Assembly: GCA_030761205.1 (NCBI GenBank)
Contig: JAULJL010000032.1
Coordinates: forward strand, 11,351,134 to 11,415,133
Reading direction: 5' to 3'
DNA from: Fremontodendron californicum
Taxonomy: Eukaryota; Streptophyta; Magnoliopsida; Malvales; Malvaceae
Length of the DNA: 64,000 bases
A program made the position numbers and the translations under genes. Shown in pieces: positions 11,737 through 23,752 of this stretch; within the stretch, counting starts at the first letter, position 1; each line of letters opens with the position of its first letter. Under the pieces are notes generated by a model that saw only the letters and a list, made by a program, of their open reading frames with translations, was not told where the DNA came from and made no database searches.

Positions 11737-11756
11737 GTCACCAGTGGAGTAGCCAA
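11737..11756 (-). other. primer binding site, Ogre M2
   Basis: The minus strand reads TTGGCTACTCCACTGGTGAC, a mutated form of the site at 30671-30690, two bases from the LTR end. Confidence 0.6.
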
Positions 11757-11758
11757 GT

Positions 11759-14700
11759 TGTCGATACGTGATCCCGATCGCGGGGACCCGTTCGAGTGAG
11801 GGGCGAAACAGAAGCAGAAGAAAAGACGACTTAATTCCTCTAAATTGAAATAAAATAAACAGTCGAGGGTATGAAAACGACCTCGTAAAAAGATATGGAG
11901 TCGCCACCAATCTTGTTTAGATAGGTTTGATCGGCCACCTATTAAAATCGATATTATAAAACATTTTAAAATTTATTAAAATATTTTTAAAACCAATTTC
12001 AAGTCTGCGTTTTAAACCAGAGAAATCAACAAAGTGGGTTTGGGACTCGGTTACGAGTGGGGAAGGATTAGCACCCCTACAACACCCGTATAAAACGGTA
12101 CCTTATTAATCGTGTGTTATTTTAAGTCTCGGTAAAAAAAATCAGTTTTAATTTAGTATTTCAAGTTAATTCCCAATTTAAAGAAAAATAATTCCATTTT
12201 TAATTGAAAATGATCCAGAATTTATTAATTCAAAATTTTCATATATTCCTCGACAAAATCAGGAAAATATAGAAATTTTTATTTATTTGGAAAACTTTCC
12301 GAATCATTCTCGTTTTTTGAAAGAAAGATATTCATTTATTAATGATAATTGATGATATTCCCTCCAGCAAACCCGGTAGCGAACTCATGAATTATTTTAA
12401 CTTGGGAATATCTTTATTCTTTATTGAAAATCATTATCTTTTTCAAAACATTTAAAAATATGAACATGAACATGTATGACATAAATAAAATGACATGGCA
12501 AAGTCTAGATGATATAATGCAACCTAAATGATATGACATAATTTAAATGGCATAGTATATTCTAGGTGAAACAAAAATCCTAAGTATCATGGTATATTCT
12601 AAATGAGATAAAATGATTTAAATGACATGGCAATTTTAAATGATATGGCATATTTTAAATGACATGGCATATTATAAATAAAATAACCTAAATGACATGG
12701 AATATGATCTAAATGACAAGAAATGACATGAAACATAAAATAATGCTATCATAAAATATGCATGAAAATAAAATAAAAATGCATGAACATAGTATATGCT
12801 AAATAATGTGACAAAAATAAATGACTAAATAAAAAATATAGGATATCATGAAATATTCAAAATCATATGGAAAACAATATAACATCATAAAATGTAAATC
12901 AAAGTAATAATAATACCATGGAAAATATCATAACAAAAATCACTCATTTAAATGAAATGCATGAACATGGAAAATGCAATGCATGAAAATGTATTTTTTC
13001 CTCTAAATAAAGAAGTCCGTATATCTAAAAAGATATCTGGATACCTTAAGAAAATATGTCAAATTAGATTTTCTAAAAAGACAAAACTTTGTTATTGTTT
13101 GAAAACAATTTTGAGGAACAACTTGAATAAAAATTAAAACCCTTAGCAAACCCTTTTAAAATGGCTCTAATTTTCTAAGTTTAAAATACCGGACTTAATC
13201 ACCCTTAACCCGAGATTTATAAAATCATTTTTTTAGTTTGAAAAGGATTAGAAACTACCCTAAGACAGTAGCTAAAGTTTCTAACCAACCCCCTTTAAAT
13301 GCCTTAGCCAAATTCAACCATTATTTCTCTTTTGATTTCAAATCTGCCTCTACTATCCGGTTTTGACACATGATTTTTTTGCCTATTTTTAAAAATTCAA
13401 AAAAATATAAAAAAATACTGGAGACTTAGAACATGTAATAAATACACTAAAAAAATTGGATTAATTTTTTGATTAAAGATGACTGCCCAGACAAATCGGA
13501 GAAGTTCGCATACTGGGTGAAAAAAATTATTTTGTCAAAACACATTTTTGCCTTTGATAAAATCATTTAAAAATCAAAGTAAAATTGTTGGAGATCATCC
13601 TAAAGACCTAAGGACAGTAGCTAAAACATTTAAAAACCTGGACAAAAATTGGCTAAGTAAAAAAAATCACAAAGATAGAATAATCAATTTGACAATTCCT
13701 TAATTTTCCACAAGTATGCTCAAGAGAGCATGACTTTGAGCCATTGATTAGCCTAAGTCATAAATCATGTGGCAATGACATGGAATGCATGAACATACAG
13801 AAAATGAAATGTATGAAATGCATGGTCTAAAGCCTAAATGGTAAAGGAAATGCATGACAATTCAAAATAACCTAAATGCCTAGCATGAGTTTGCATGGCA
13901 ATAAATGCTATCCTAACTCAATATGCATGCAATGCTTGATAATGTAAATATGACTTCGACCTAATATGTTATGAATATGTATGAAAATGCTAATGTAACC
14001 TCAGACCCAAATAGCATAGTAATGCTTGACAATACCAATGTGATTTAAGACTCAATATGCATGGCAATACCAATATGGCCTAGACCTAAAATGTAATGAA
14101 CATGCATAGCAATACTATGAACATACAATGACCAATGAGACTAATGTTAATGCTGGAACAAACAGCAACTAATTCACAATTTCAAGATATGATAATGCAA
14201 AGCATGTTACCTAAACAAAATGCAAATGCATGACAAGGCAAGGGATGCATGAAGAGGCCGAATGTGGTTACATGATACTCTAATGCAATCCTCCCTAGTA
14301 AATGGCCCAAGTACATGACAACTCATATCAAGATGCATAATGTCATGACATTTTCATAAGCATATGACATACTAAAATCAAAATACACAAGCTCATGGCA
14401 TGGAGATGAAAACAAGTCAAGACGCAAGATGAAAATGCACATGCAAGGCATATCAACATGGAGTATCCGAATGGCTATATGACAAATATGAAATATGCAA
14501 ACATGTTTATATTATAAGACATGAAATATAAAAAAATGCACAACATGACTCCAATAGACAACAAGGCCGAATCTTCAAGGAAAACATATTAACCATGGAC
14601 ATGAAATATAGAAACAAATATAGCATAGAAAATAATGTAAAGAACATATATAAAATTAAACATAGACATGCAAAGCAAAGCAAAGCAAATAACAAGCAAA

Positions 14701-16978
14701 ACTAGTAAATAAAATAAGGAAAGTTAAGCTCCATGGTTGGTATAAAATGGGCATAACCTCTCAACTAACCATAATCACTTGGTTTTGCCAAGATCATGAA
14801 GCCTTTCCATTTCAAAAATTAGAAAATAAACCATGTTAAACAGCAAAATTAAGGTGAGCATCATGGTAGGTAAAAATGGGCATAGCCTCTCCCCTAACCA
14901 TGGTCACTTGGTCTAGCCAAGATCATGTAACCATTTCAACCTTTTTGCTTCATCTTTTGTAAAAAATCAGAACCTTAGAATACTCTAAAAAACCTTTCTA
15001 AAAATCATTTTCCACAACAACATGCAAGGAAGAAAGAAAAAGAAAACCAAGGCAAGCAAACATGCCATATTCGGCTAAGCATAAAACAATGCAAAAAATT
15101 TTGTATTCCACCATTTTGATGAAGAAGAAGAGATGAAAACTTAAGTAAACATTAAAAACTTTATTTCTATGAAAAATGTAGTAGGAAAACATGATAGAAA
15201 ATCAAGAAAACACCATGGAAAACAAGAAGAAAGCTATGCTAGAGCTTGGTGGAGATGACTACCTTCAAGCTCTTTTATTGAAAACCTTTTTTTTCTCTCA
15301 AAACCTTTTTTTCTTTCTTAGCTACTGAATTTAGCCACCAAAACCTGTGAAAAAATAAATCACCCTCTTCTTTTAGTCTTGGCTGAATGGCCTCTCCACC
15401 ATTGGATGGAATTTGCACTTTTTCTCCTCCAATCTTGGCCCTTAGATTAAGATACTTTGATGACAACATAAAAATATCATCTTGCCAATTGATACTCAGC
15501 CCTTGTATTATCCTCAGCCCTTAGATGCAAAAGAGGACTAATCCCATGCACTCCCTTGCTTGCCCTTTTGAGTGCCTACCCTTGGATGAGTTGTGCTCCT
15601 CCATTCTTGGTCATTGGATGAGGGCAACATAAAAATGACATCTTGTAGATTAAATCCAGCCCTCAACATGTGTACTCAGCCCTTCTAGATGGCCTAAGCC
15701 ATTGGATGAAAAGAGACAATCTCATGCACTCCATTGCGTGGCCTAATAGATGCTCTCACCCTTGGATGAATTGTGATCATCTTTTTTTCTCCATTCTTGG
15801 CCATTAGATGAGGGTTCTTTCATGACAAATAAAAATGTCATCTTGGCATTTAAACTTGGCCATTGGATGGTGCATTCAACTTTCCCACAAGGCACCTAAG
15901 CCATTGGATGGAGGGGGGACCATTTGCAAGGTGTTAGTGATAGCATGTGACTTGATAGTAACTAAGGAATTATATTGTTCAAGCTTTCTTCTTCTCCTCT
16001 ATGCTGGCAGATCAAAGGAAGAAAAATCCCAGCAATTCCTTCTTCTTTCATATTTTCCTAAATTACAAATTTGCCCTTTTTGGTTTCTTCGGTGAAATAA
16101 CCTTTTTGCCCCTCGAACCAAAATAAATAGAAAACGGACTCCAAATTCGAATTTCCTTTTTCAACTCTTCTAAAATAATAAAAAATTGAATTCTGGAAGT
16201 TTTCAAAAATTTTTGAGTCCATTTGCTATTTATTTCGAATTTATTTTAGAAATTGTCCCTTTTATGCACCCGAACTTTATCATTTTTTAAACGAGCTCCG
16301 AATCCAGATTTTTCTTCACTAATCTCTTCCAAATAATTTAAAAATGTGATCTGAAAGTTTTCATAATTTTTGGAGCTCATTTGTTATTTTTTTCGGGATT
16401 TATCTGCTTGAATTACTACATAGAGGGGACCCGGGATTTGGCCATTTTGCAAAAGAACTTCGAATCAAGATTTTCTTTTACCAATCTCTTCCAAATAATA
16501 TGAAATTGAGATTTGCAATTTTCAAAAACTTTGGAGTTCATTTGCTATTTTTTCGAGATTTATGCTGTTGAATTTCTACATAAGGACCCGGGATTTGGCC
16601 ATTTTGCAAACGAACTTCGAATCAAGATTTTCTTTCACTAATCTCTTCGAAATGATTTAAGAATGAGATTTGAAAATTTTCAGAATTTTTGGAGTTGATT
16701 TGCTATTTTCTCACATTTCCCAATTTTGCCCTTTTGCCTCCAAAACCCAGTTTTGCTCAAAACAAGTCCGATTTTCAGATTTTCTTCAAACTGAGCCTTG
16801 GGTTATCCTTGTTTAATCATTCCTCATCAATTAGGGGCTTTAGTCTTACCGAACCGGACCATTTATGTAATTTTTCCAAATTTCACCGAAATTTACAAAA
16901 AAAAAAAAAAACCTAATTCTCAGTTTTCTTTCGAATAGACTTTTCTATCAGTTGTTTTTCCAAGTGGCTTCTCCATAG
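11759..16978 (-). repeat. Ogre LTR B (5' LTR of M2, outer end missing)
   Basis: It opens TGTCGATACGTGATCCCG in plus-strand text. The first 60 bp or so differ from LTR A and the solo LTR, but from about AAAAGACGACTTAATTCC onward it follows them, including the AT-rich block (12500-12720) and the approximately 158-bp repeats (16120-16730). It is more diverged than the other copies, suggesting an older or different subfamily. Confidence 0.75.
16120..16730. repeat. approximately 158-bp tandem repeat in Ogre LTR B
   Basis: Recurring blocks CATTTG(C/T)TATTT near 16219, 16378, 16540 and (as GATTTGCTATTT) 16697, with TCTTCCAAAT and CCATTTTGCAAA(C/A)GAAC phrases between them, at about 158-160 bp spacing. 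Confidence 0.7.
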
Positions 16979-17498
16979 CACTCGAAAAATTTCTAATAGT
17001 GATCATCAGTTTTAAGAGACTTTGATGACCTTTTTGGCTCAAAAGTTTTCAATAAATGAACAAATTTTTCCTTTTAAAAAGTGGGAAAACTAAGAAATAA
17101 TGAAAATATTTTTTGAAAAACCATTTTCGAATAAAATGATGTTGACATGGGATAAGGGTTCTTCTAACCCAAAAGTATGAAACACTGAGGTAGATCTGGA
17201 CTTCCAAAACTAAGAAGAAGAAATCAAATTTAGCTTAGACTTTGCTGATAAGAGTCTAGAAGCTATCAAAAAAAAAAAAAAAGAACAAAGGATTGAAGAA
17301 AGAATGATCTCTTGTGAGGCAAGAGTGTTCAGGATACACTCTGATTTGAAGAAGAAAATCAAACTGGAAAGGCTAAGCCAAATTCAAGAAAAACAATTAG
17401 GGATATTTGCATCTGCATCGTGTCATGCAGCATTTGCATCATTTTTGGGTACTTGCATTTGCATCGTTCCATGAGCATCTGTATTTTACCATTATATT
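16979..17498. other. unassigned 520-bp stretch between LTR B and the copia fragment
   Basis: No credible ORF and no clear match to other parts of the window. It has an A-run near 17268-17282 and a run of short GCAT-rich words (17409-17480). It could be untranslated sequence of the Ogre remnant to its right, but I cannot support this. Confidence 0.3.
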
Positions 17499-17560
17499 TA
17501 TTGGTTTATGCCCTAGAGCTAATCAGATTAAGCATGGGAAACACAGTCAATAAACCATAT
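17499..17560 (+). repeat. 62-bp head of a copia LTR
   Basis: TTTATGCCCTAGAGCTAATC followed by CAGATTAAGCATGGG and ACACAGTCAATAAA matches, with a few changes, the first 60 bp of the copia LTR at 22057-19827 read on its own strand. Here it is in plus orientation and stops abruptly at Ogre protease sequence. Everything else of that copia copy is absent. Confidence 0.75.
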
Positions 17561-18470
17561 GCTGTCGATTCATACATGCTGCCGAGTCATACTGTTGTCA
17601 GAGCCTTTGATGGCACTCACAGGGAGGTTATGGGAAGCATTGAAATCCCGCTTTAGATAGGTCCTTGTACCTATGAGGTCATATTCCAAGTAATGGACAT
17701 CACCCCATCTTATAATTGTTTGTTGGAAAAATCGTGGATTCACTCTACCTGGCTGTGCCATCATCTCTCCATCAAAAGATGAAATTTGTGATAGAAGGAT
17801 GCTTAGTTAGTGTGTTAGGAGAAGTAGATATTATAGCATCTGCATCCACTGATTCCCCTTATATAGAAGTGAATAAGGATGATGTAGAGTGCTCGTTCAG
17901 GTCGTTGGAGTTTGTCAACGCTGTATTCATCACCGAGGGATATAAAATTCCAAAGCCGAGGTTGTCCAAGAGTACCAGGTTAGGGGTAAAAATGATAGTA
18001 GAAAAAGGCTGTCGTGCAGGAAAAGGATTAGGAAAATACCTCCAAGGAATGGCCAGAGCGATAGAAGTGGATGGAAAGAAAGATCGATTCGGTATTGGGT
18101 ACCCCCCTAAAGCCCATGAGAAAAGAAGACAAGTTGAGAAGAACAATAAAAGAAGGATGGCCCGACTTTCAGGTGTGGATATGGAATAAAAGTCCATGAC
18201 TTTCCCTCCAATCCTTCACATTTTTAGCTTAGCAGGTTTTGAGTTTGGTGAAAAGAATTCCGATGATGTGATAGTCATGTTGGAACAAGCATTCAAGAAA
18301 TTCTACGGGGGTGAGGATAAATAGCCGCAAGAAGTGATGATCGACATGGCTAAAAAAGATGAGCTGGGGAATGAAAGCACAAGTTGGATGGTGCGCCCAT
18401 GTCCTCCGAGTTATGAGTTGACAAATTGGAGTGTGACTGAACTTCCTATAGTTTTTAGGTCTACTATAGA
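17561..18470 (+). pseudogene. Ogre protease C-terminal part with G-patch-like tail
   Basis: The first frame reads LPSHTVVRAFDGTHREVMG, the flank of the retroviral-type aspartic protease; the catalytic Asp region upstream is missing. A frameshift near 17725 moves to the frame 17716-18189, where LGVKMIVEKGCRAGKGLGKY fits the glycine-rich G-patch found after the protease in Tat/Ogre elements. A TAA at 18187-18189 and a TAG near 18322 break the rest before the intron donor. The corresponding region of the other Ogre copy is at 43590-44503. Confidence 0.75.
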
Positions 18471-18687
18471 GTAATGCTCTGAATCAATCTTAATTGCCTC
18501 TGCCCAAGGGCATTAAGAATCCATTTGTATAAGCTTATGTTTAAGACTTTTTCATTCAATAAATAACAATCACGAAGCATTTTCTTCATATTGGTATGTC
18601 CACATTCTTTCATTCTTTTATTTTTCATTCTTTCATTATTATTGCCTATATGCCTTCCTATATTGTTTCTTCCACACCTATTTACAT
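18471..18687 (+). other. Ogre intron with a lost acceptor
   Basis: The donor GTAATGCTCTGAA starts at 18471, at the same place as GTAATACTCTGAA in the intact Ogre (44504). The acceptor region CACACCTATTTACAT has AT where the other copy has AG (CACCTATTACAG), so normal splicing at this site would fail. Ogre elements are known to carry an intron between protease and RT. Confidence 0.65.
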
Positions 18688-19826
18688 GTGTTCGGATACG
18701 AAATATGAGGATTGTCCTGTCAATAATTCTAAAATTGATTTTAAAAGACCCATTTGTGCGGGTGATTTCGACACCAACGAAGATGTCGAGGATTGTGATT
18801 TGCCTCCAGATCTGTTGAGAATAATAGAACAAGAAGAGAAACAAGTATTGCCTCATAAAGAGAAATTGGAAGTGATAAATTTGGGGAATGGGGAATAAAT
18901 AAAAGAGGTCATGATTAGGACTACCATTTCATCATCGATAAAGCAAGAATTGATAATTCTACTCCGGGAATACGCCGATGTGTTTGTATGGTCATACCAA
19001 GACATGCCTGGGTTGGACCCTGATATCGTGGTTCATAAGCTCCCGTTAAAACCAGATTGCTAGCCAATTCAGCAAATATTGAGAAGAATGAGGCCCGAGA
19101 TGCTGTTAAAAATAAAGGAAGATGTGAAAAAGCAATTCGATGTCGGATTCTTGGAAGTGGCGAAATACCCGGAGTAGGTAGCAAACATTGTCCCAGTTCT
19201 AAAGAAAGATGTTAAAGTACGGATGTGTGTTGATTACTGGGATCTGAATAGGGCAAGCCCTAAAAATAATTTCCCGTTGCCTCACATTAATACTCTAGTC
19301 GATAATACTGCAAAGAATTCCGTGTATTCCTTCATGGACGGGTTCTCAAGGTACAACCAGATTAAGATGGCACCGAAGGATATGGAGAAAACCACATTCA
19401 TGACAATGTGGGGAACTTTTTGCTACAAAGTGATGCCTTTCGGATTGAAGAATGCCAGGGCAACATACCAAAGAGCCATGGTGACTTTGTTCCATGACAT
19501 GATGCATAAAAGAGTCGAAGTTTATGTCGATGATATGATCGCAAAGTTGCAAGGAGAAGAGGAACATATTACGAACCTTAAAAAGCTTTTTGAAAGGTTG
19601 AAAAAATTCCAACTTAAACTCAACCCGGCAAAGTGTATTTAGGGTCACTTTAGGAAAGCTACTGGGCTTCGTTGTTAGCAAGAAAGGGATTAAAATTGAT
19701 CCGGATAAAGTGAAATCTATTCAGAAATTGCCTCCACCTCCTACTCAAAAGGAAGTAAGAAGATTTTTGGGCAGACTAAATTATATCGCTCCGTTTATCT
19801 CTCAACTGACTGATAAGTGTGACCCG
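18688..19826 (+). pseudogene. Ogre reverse transcriptase (partial)
   Basis: After a spacer (DLPPDLLRIIEQEEKQVLPH) the RT shows VRMCVDYWDLNRASPKNNFP, CYKVMPFGLKNARATYQRAM and the catalytic VYVDDMIAK near 19535. In-frame stops occur at 18896 (TAA), about 19062 and 19175 (TAG), with a frame change near 19640. The Ogre copy at 44700 has sense codons at the positions of the first two TAG stops. The text ends at 19826 where the copia LTR begins. Enzymatically dead as read. Confidence 0.85.
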
Positions 19827-22057
19827 TGTTGGGTTATGCTACTCTCAGGCTGATGCTTAAACAAAATTATCAAAGTGCAGCAGAAGTAAACAAAAAAGCA
19901 CCCGAAGTATAATAGGATCTTAGGCCTATGTTTAGCATAGGTTTATAGCATTCAAAACAAAATAAATCACCCATATGATTTAGAAGTTACCTACTTAAAA
20001 TATCATAACCTTAAGTTGCAAATCCAAATGACAAATTGCTCTCAAGTCCAAGATCCAATTCGAACAAGATCACAAGAAGCACAATTGTCCTTCCTCTAGA
20101 GCTAGTCCACGCAAACAACTGATAGATCTTTCTCTAAGGTATGGTGATTCACTTGTGCTAGCAAGTTGATCCTAAGATCACAATCAAAAGATATATTTCT
20201 TTGGTGTTTAACTCTCTAAAGCAATCTCACTCAACAAGGAAGAGAATCGGCAAGAACACACCCAAAAAAAGAGGAATTGCAGCAAGCACACTTCTTGCAA
20301 GGAGATAGCGATATGTCTATTTTGCTAGGGTAGGGTTCTCTTCTTGAAACCAAACTTATCTCAAGCAAAAATCAGAATATCTCAAGTAGAATTACAAGCT
20401 TAGGTTGTGGTTATAGCCTCTATATTTGATATATATGTAGGTGCAAACCTAACCCCCTCTCCCTAAGCTTGGCCGGCTAGTGTAACTTGTTGCACAAGAT
20501 TTTCATTAATCCACTTGGACTTAAACTATCTAATTCTAAGATGGATCAATAGGCCATTATATTATCTAATAATAATAATGGTCCAACAATCTTAATGCCT
20601 TAAGTTAGGCCAACCTTCTTTAGTAGACAGTCACAAATTAAAATGGTCTCTTTGGACCCATTCTAATTTATCATGCTTATTTATTGGATAGATTAATTTA
20701 TAAATGAAAGTAATTTAATTCTCAATTAAATTTCTTTCTCCTCATGAACAATTCATGTCATTAATCTATTAATATCATCTCACGACATTAATCCAATATA
20801 GCATAGTCATTCGAAATTCACCTTACACATCACTATGTCAAAGTCAACTATACTAGTTTATATATGACTTCTTGATTCCTCTTATCTCATTAAGACATTG
20901 TCTTTGGATTTCTCAAATCTCAATCATGTCTTAATCTTTCTTAATTGAACTTCTTCAATTATGTCCTCAATATAGATCTTTTATTCCATTAAGTTTTACC
21001 TTAATAGAATACCATGTTTAATCCATACATATCTGTTCTTGTGTGTGACCCTCTAGGTTCGCAATTTTTTGGAAATGAACATAAGTTAATCTCATTAACT
21101 TGTTTTCATAGATCATGAGTGGGATCTAGCAATCCATCATGACTACCCAAATATTGTGAAGTCAGCGTGACCTTTTAGAAACCTTTCAGCAACTAGCCTA
21201 TCAGTGTAATAAGGTTCTTCCACCATATATCCCGGATAGCTCATGAGCATAGTGCAGTGTCTACTCATGATCAATCCATATTAGTTCTTCGCAACTTATG
21301 ATTAACCTTATGAATTTAGAGAAACAACTTTCTCATAAATCCATCACGCTTTGGCCAAAGACTTAATCAAGTTAATCGTAGTCAAGAACAAACGAAATAT
21401 GTCTCCATTATCACAAGGAGTGGTGAATCCTCTCTGGATCACTCATTCATCTTTGTATGGTTCATGTTATACCTAATAACACCATACTATAAGCATCCTC
21501 TTGTTTGGGACCCTTTCGTGATGGAATCTAAGCATGACACTCTCCATACAAGATGACCTGGTATCACAAGTCTGAAGACTAATTTACATGACTGGTACTA
21601 AGAGAACATTATCATAGACACTGGAGTGATATTACCAAATGAAGTTATCTTGGCGAGCCATGTTCAGTGAACTTGTTCAACAGACAAGCATCTATATGTT
21701 ATCCCAAGTATCCCATACTTCAACCTGTATGAGATTAGTTGCTTACTTCATAAGTAAGAAGGCTTAACATATACTAGTCTTTGAGCATTGCCAATGTCCC
21801 GTCTTGGCAATACGATGAACATGAACAGTTTGAGGAACAAGGCTTTGATGCATAAGGATCTTATAATTATAACTCTTTATAATTCCTTTCCAAGGCCATT
21901 ATGTTCCATGGGCTTCATCCGATTAGTACTTAATAACTCTTTATTATTTTACTAACATGAACGAAAACATTGCATCACTATCTTCATAGTGATAGGTATG
22001 CTTTATTGACTGTGTATCCCATGCTCAATCTGATTGGCTCTAGGGCATACACCAACA
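19827..22057 (-). repeat. 3' LTR of the copia gag-only element
   Basis: In plus-strand text it begins TGTTGGGTTATGCTACTC and ends GGGCATACACCAACA, i.e. TGTTGG...CCAACA inverted termini, 2231 bp. It abuts Ogre RT sequence on the left and a polypurine tract on the right. A short piece of a related LTR occurs at 17499-17560. No ORF of note. Confidence 0.8.
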
Positions 22058-22075
22058 ATCTCCCACTTGCACTAA
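22058..22075 (-). other. polypurine tract of the copia element
   Basis: The minus strand reads AGTGCAAGTGGGAGAT immediately before the LTR start TGTTGGTGTATGCC, the standard copia arrangement. Confidence 0.75.
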
Positions 22076-22914
22076 GCCAATCACAAACACATCCAATGCC
22101 GAACTCTTTCGATTAGCAATTGTGTCTCTACAAGGACATAGCTTAAGTGCATTGAGAATATGTTTTGTCATATTCATGATAATCTTATTATCAAGGTTAA
22201 TAATTCAGATCACAACGTGACCTAGATTCCATTCAAATGGCTCAGTTGTTTTTATAATAACTATTATAATCTACTTAATAACAAGTAGCTAATGATCCAA
22301 CTATAACTCCTTTTGCAAGCCAAAACAAAAGAGTTAGTCTTAAAAACCTTTAATACAAAAGCGCAATCCTTTCAAGTTTGGAACGTTTCCAACTAATTGC
22401 ATTTTAAAAAATGGAAATTTATCATAACCTTTATCATTCAAAGAGTTATTAATAGCTCCCACTAAATCCTACATATATGTTAAGCGATTAATTGAATAAC
22501 AATTCAAAATACATATAACTAAGCTAAATAGTATTCATAATACTTTGCAAGTTGTATAATATAAGACTATGTTATAGAACAGTTCTATAACAAATTTATC
22601 TAAGAGGAAATGAAATTAGCATGGCATCCATATGCTAGCAAAGCAATATGTTTCAAAAACATAAACTAATTATCCTCAACATTGGCCCATAATGCCAATA
22701 AAACATCAAATGTTTCTAAATAAATAATAAATAAATGTCTTATTCAAAATTCATAAGATCGGCAAGCTCTGATGTAGAATCAAACTCAGTTGCCATCTTC
22801 ATGGTCCAGCTTCACTGCTCCCTTCGTTTGGTCCCTACAATATGTTATACATATTTAGTACCAAATGATAGGTATCATATACCAAGAGGAGTGAAGCATA
22901 TTATACCTGAAGTT
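22076..22914 (-). other. noncoding stretch between gag and 3' LTR of the copia element
   Basis: AT-rich, with no frame resembling copia protease, integrase, RT or RNase H in either direction. The gag frame ends with a stop soon after the zinc knuckle, and nothing coding follows. Confidence 0.6.
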
Positions 22915-23752
22915 GAAACTCCTTTCAGCTTCTTTCCCTTGTTAGACTCAAGATACTCCTTGCAATTGCACCTCCAATGACTATTTTCCTACAATGAAAG
23001 CAAGCTTTGTTAGCATTATCCTTATCCTTTGCTTCCTTCACAATACCATCATTGGGCTTCAAACTCTTTGAACCAGGAGGTACATCCCATCTAGTCTTTC
23101 TTTTCTTCTTACCTTTTGGTTTAGAGGATGAGACTAAATGAACAGATGACTTGTCTTTAACAATGGTTTGCTCGCCCTATGTGAGCATATTTAGCAACCC
23201 AAAAAAGGGTAGCCTCCAAGTGGTTCATGTTGAAGTTCAACACAAATTGTGAATAGCTCTCAGGTAGTGAAGTATAGATTAGATCAATTCTTAGATCATG
23301 ATCCATAACCCATCCAATCTGCTTCAAACGGGTAATATACCCTTTCATCTTAACCACATGAGGCCTCACTGGGCTTTCTTCTGACATCTTTGTTTGGAAT
23401 AATTTCTTTGAGATGTCAAATCTCTCAGTACGATTCTCCTTAGCGAACAGTTCTCTAAGGTTAAGGATGATATCCTGAGTATTCATGGCCTCATGCTGCT
23501 TTTGGAGATCGGGTGCCATACTTGCCAACATCACACATGTTGCTAGTACGAGATGATCTCTATGAACTCTATAGGCCACCCTCTCCTCCTCAGTTGCATC
23601 AGCAATAGGCTCATCTGGAATGGGCTCATCAAGAACATAAGCCTTCTTTTCTGTGTCAAGACAATCTTGACATTGCGAAACCAGTCAACGAAGTTTGGCC
23701 TACTTATTTTATTAGCATCAAGTATGCCTCTCAGTGATAATGCATTTGCCAT
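22915..23752 (-). pseudogene. copia gag (UBN2-type) with zinc knuckle, frameshifted
   Basis: The N-terminus LRGILDANKISRPNFVDW is the typical start of copia gag; a frameshift near 23640-23655 passes to the frame ending 23157, which has LASMAPDLQKQHEAM, KKLFQTKMSEESPVRPHV and LPESYSQFVLNFNMN. After a further frame change comes a basic stretch (KPKGKKKRK) and a zinc knuckle near 22970-23010: ACFHC in one frame and HWRCNCKEYLES one base out of step, together CX2CX4HX4C. The capsid-forming role is known for the family. The ATG at 23752 fits the family start. Confidence 0.82.

Larger units (their letters stand above)
10921..16978 (-). mobile_element. Ogre copy M2: leader plus truncated 5' LTR
   Basis: On the minus strand there is an LTR (16978 to 11759), a primer site (11756-11737) and a leader colinear with those of the other two Ogre copies. 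Nothing coding remains in view. The LTR's outer end is missing: homology to LTR A stops after about AAGTGGCTTCTCCATA at 16978, where LTR A and the solo LTR continue for roughly another 400 bp to their termini. Confidence 0.75.
17561..19826 (+). mobile_element. Ogre remnant (protease end, G-patch, intron, RT)
   Basis: The segment is colinear with 43590-45840 of the plus-strand Ogre, from the protease downstream of its catalytic site to just after the RT (QLTDKCDP-equivalent), where the copia element cuts it at 19826. The 5' side is lost at the copia LTR fragment. The continuation would lie right of the copia insertion, outside the window. Confidence 0.8.
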
